In this document: in pieces, positions 5,523 to 5,538 of the stretch | How the letters are laid out: each line of letters opens with the position of its first letter | Numbering within the stretch: position 1 is the first letter of the stretch | Source: an uncultured Alphaproteobacteria bacterium | Lineage (GTDB): Bacteria > Pseudomonadota > Alphaproteobacteria > RUG11792 | DNA length: 5,538 nt | Reading direction: 5' to 3' | NCBI GenBank assembly: GCA_905236375.1 | Contig: CAJOOW010000025.1 | Location: forward strand, 1 to 5,538 | Translations under genes and position numbers: made by a program | Notes under the pieces: generated by a model | Databases searched by the model: none | What the model was told of the DNA's origin: nothing | What the model saw: the letters and a program-made list of their open reading frames with translations, nothing else

Positions 5523-5538
5523 ATTAACGATTTCTTTA

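Larger units (their letters stand above)
5420..5538. other. Gene-free tail after tolA, no tolB start seen
   Basis: The 119 bases to the window end contain no convincing start codon with a ribosome-binding site on the + strand. The segment is strongly pyrimidine-rich on the + strand, almost free of G from 5430 to 5472, and holds the C9-T10 run and the T-tract cluster listed separately. No G/C-rich hairpin followed by a T run is present, so I do not call a terminator for the tol operon. In the usual order tolB would come next; it may begin beyond the window. Confidence 0.6.

Noticed and set aside
1..5538. CRISPR array, tRNA, rRNA, insertion sequence or toxin-antitoxin pair
   Set aside because: No regularly spaced repeats, no cloverleaf-like arms with a CCA end, no transposase motifs and no small paired frames outside the genes described.

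Overview
The window reads as a stretch of chromosome from an AT-rich alphaproteobacterium, probably a host-associated or intracellular lineage of the Rickettsiales/Holosporales kind. Three things point there: the TolA C-terminal domain has the alphaproteobacterial pattern (a CW-x-PAG-x-x-x-AEDL block, then FR-x-AAE-x-A-x-RAV, then W-x-D-x-x-L-x-F-x-P), the proteins are rich in Lys, Ile and Asn, and the first gene looks like a piece of a eukaryotic-type ubiquitin protease. The assignment to an order is inference; the class is better supported.

Layout, all on the + strand. Positions 1-873 hold the 3' part of a gene open from the window edge. Its C-terminal half resembles the end of the USP deubiquitinase fold (His box and last strand); the Cys box would lie upstream of the window. 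A near-consensus sigma70 promoter (903-931) follows, then a complete ATP-dependent protease gene, lon (947-3280). A 72-base gap with a weak hairpin and a TATAAT box leads to a tightly packed tolQ-tolR-tolA operon (3353-5419) with overlapping genes (8 bases and ATGA). The last 119 bases carry no gene but a striking C9-T10 run and phased T-tracts, in the place where tolB would normally start.

Lon is the cytosolic quality-control protease. TolQ and TolR form the proton-driven motor in the inner membrane and TolA is the rod that transmits the energy to Pal/TolB at the outer membrane during constriction. TolQRA are clearly one translation-coupled unit; lon appears to be separately transcribed.

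The points most worth a second look are the USP-like gene, a Glu in place of the family's conserved proton-carrying Asp in the TolR membrane helix, a duplicated start-codon region at the N-terminus of TolQ, and the homopolymer tract after tolA. I see no CRISPR array, insertion sequence, tRNA or rRNA.
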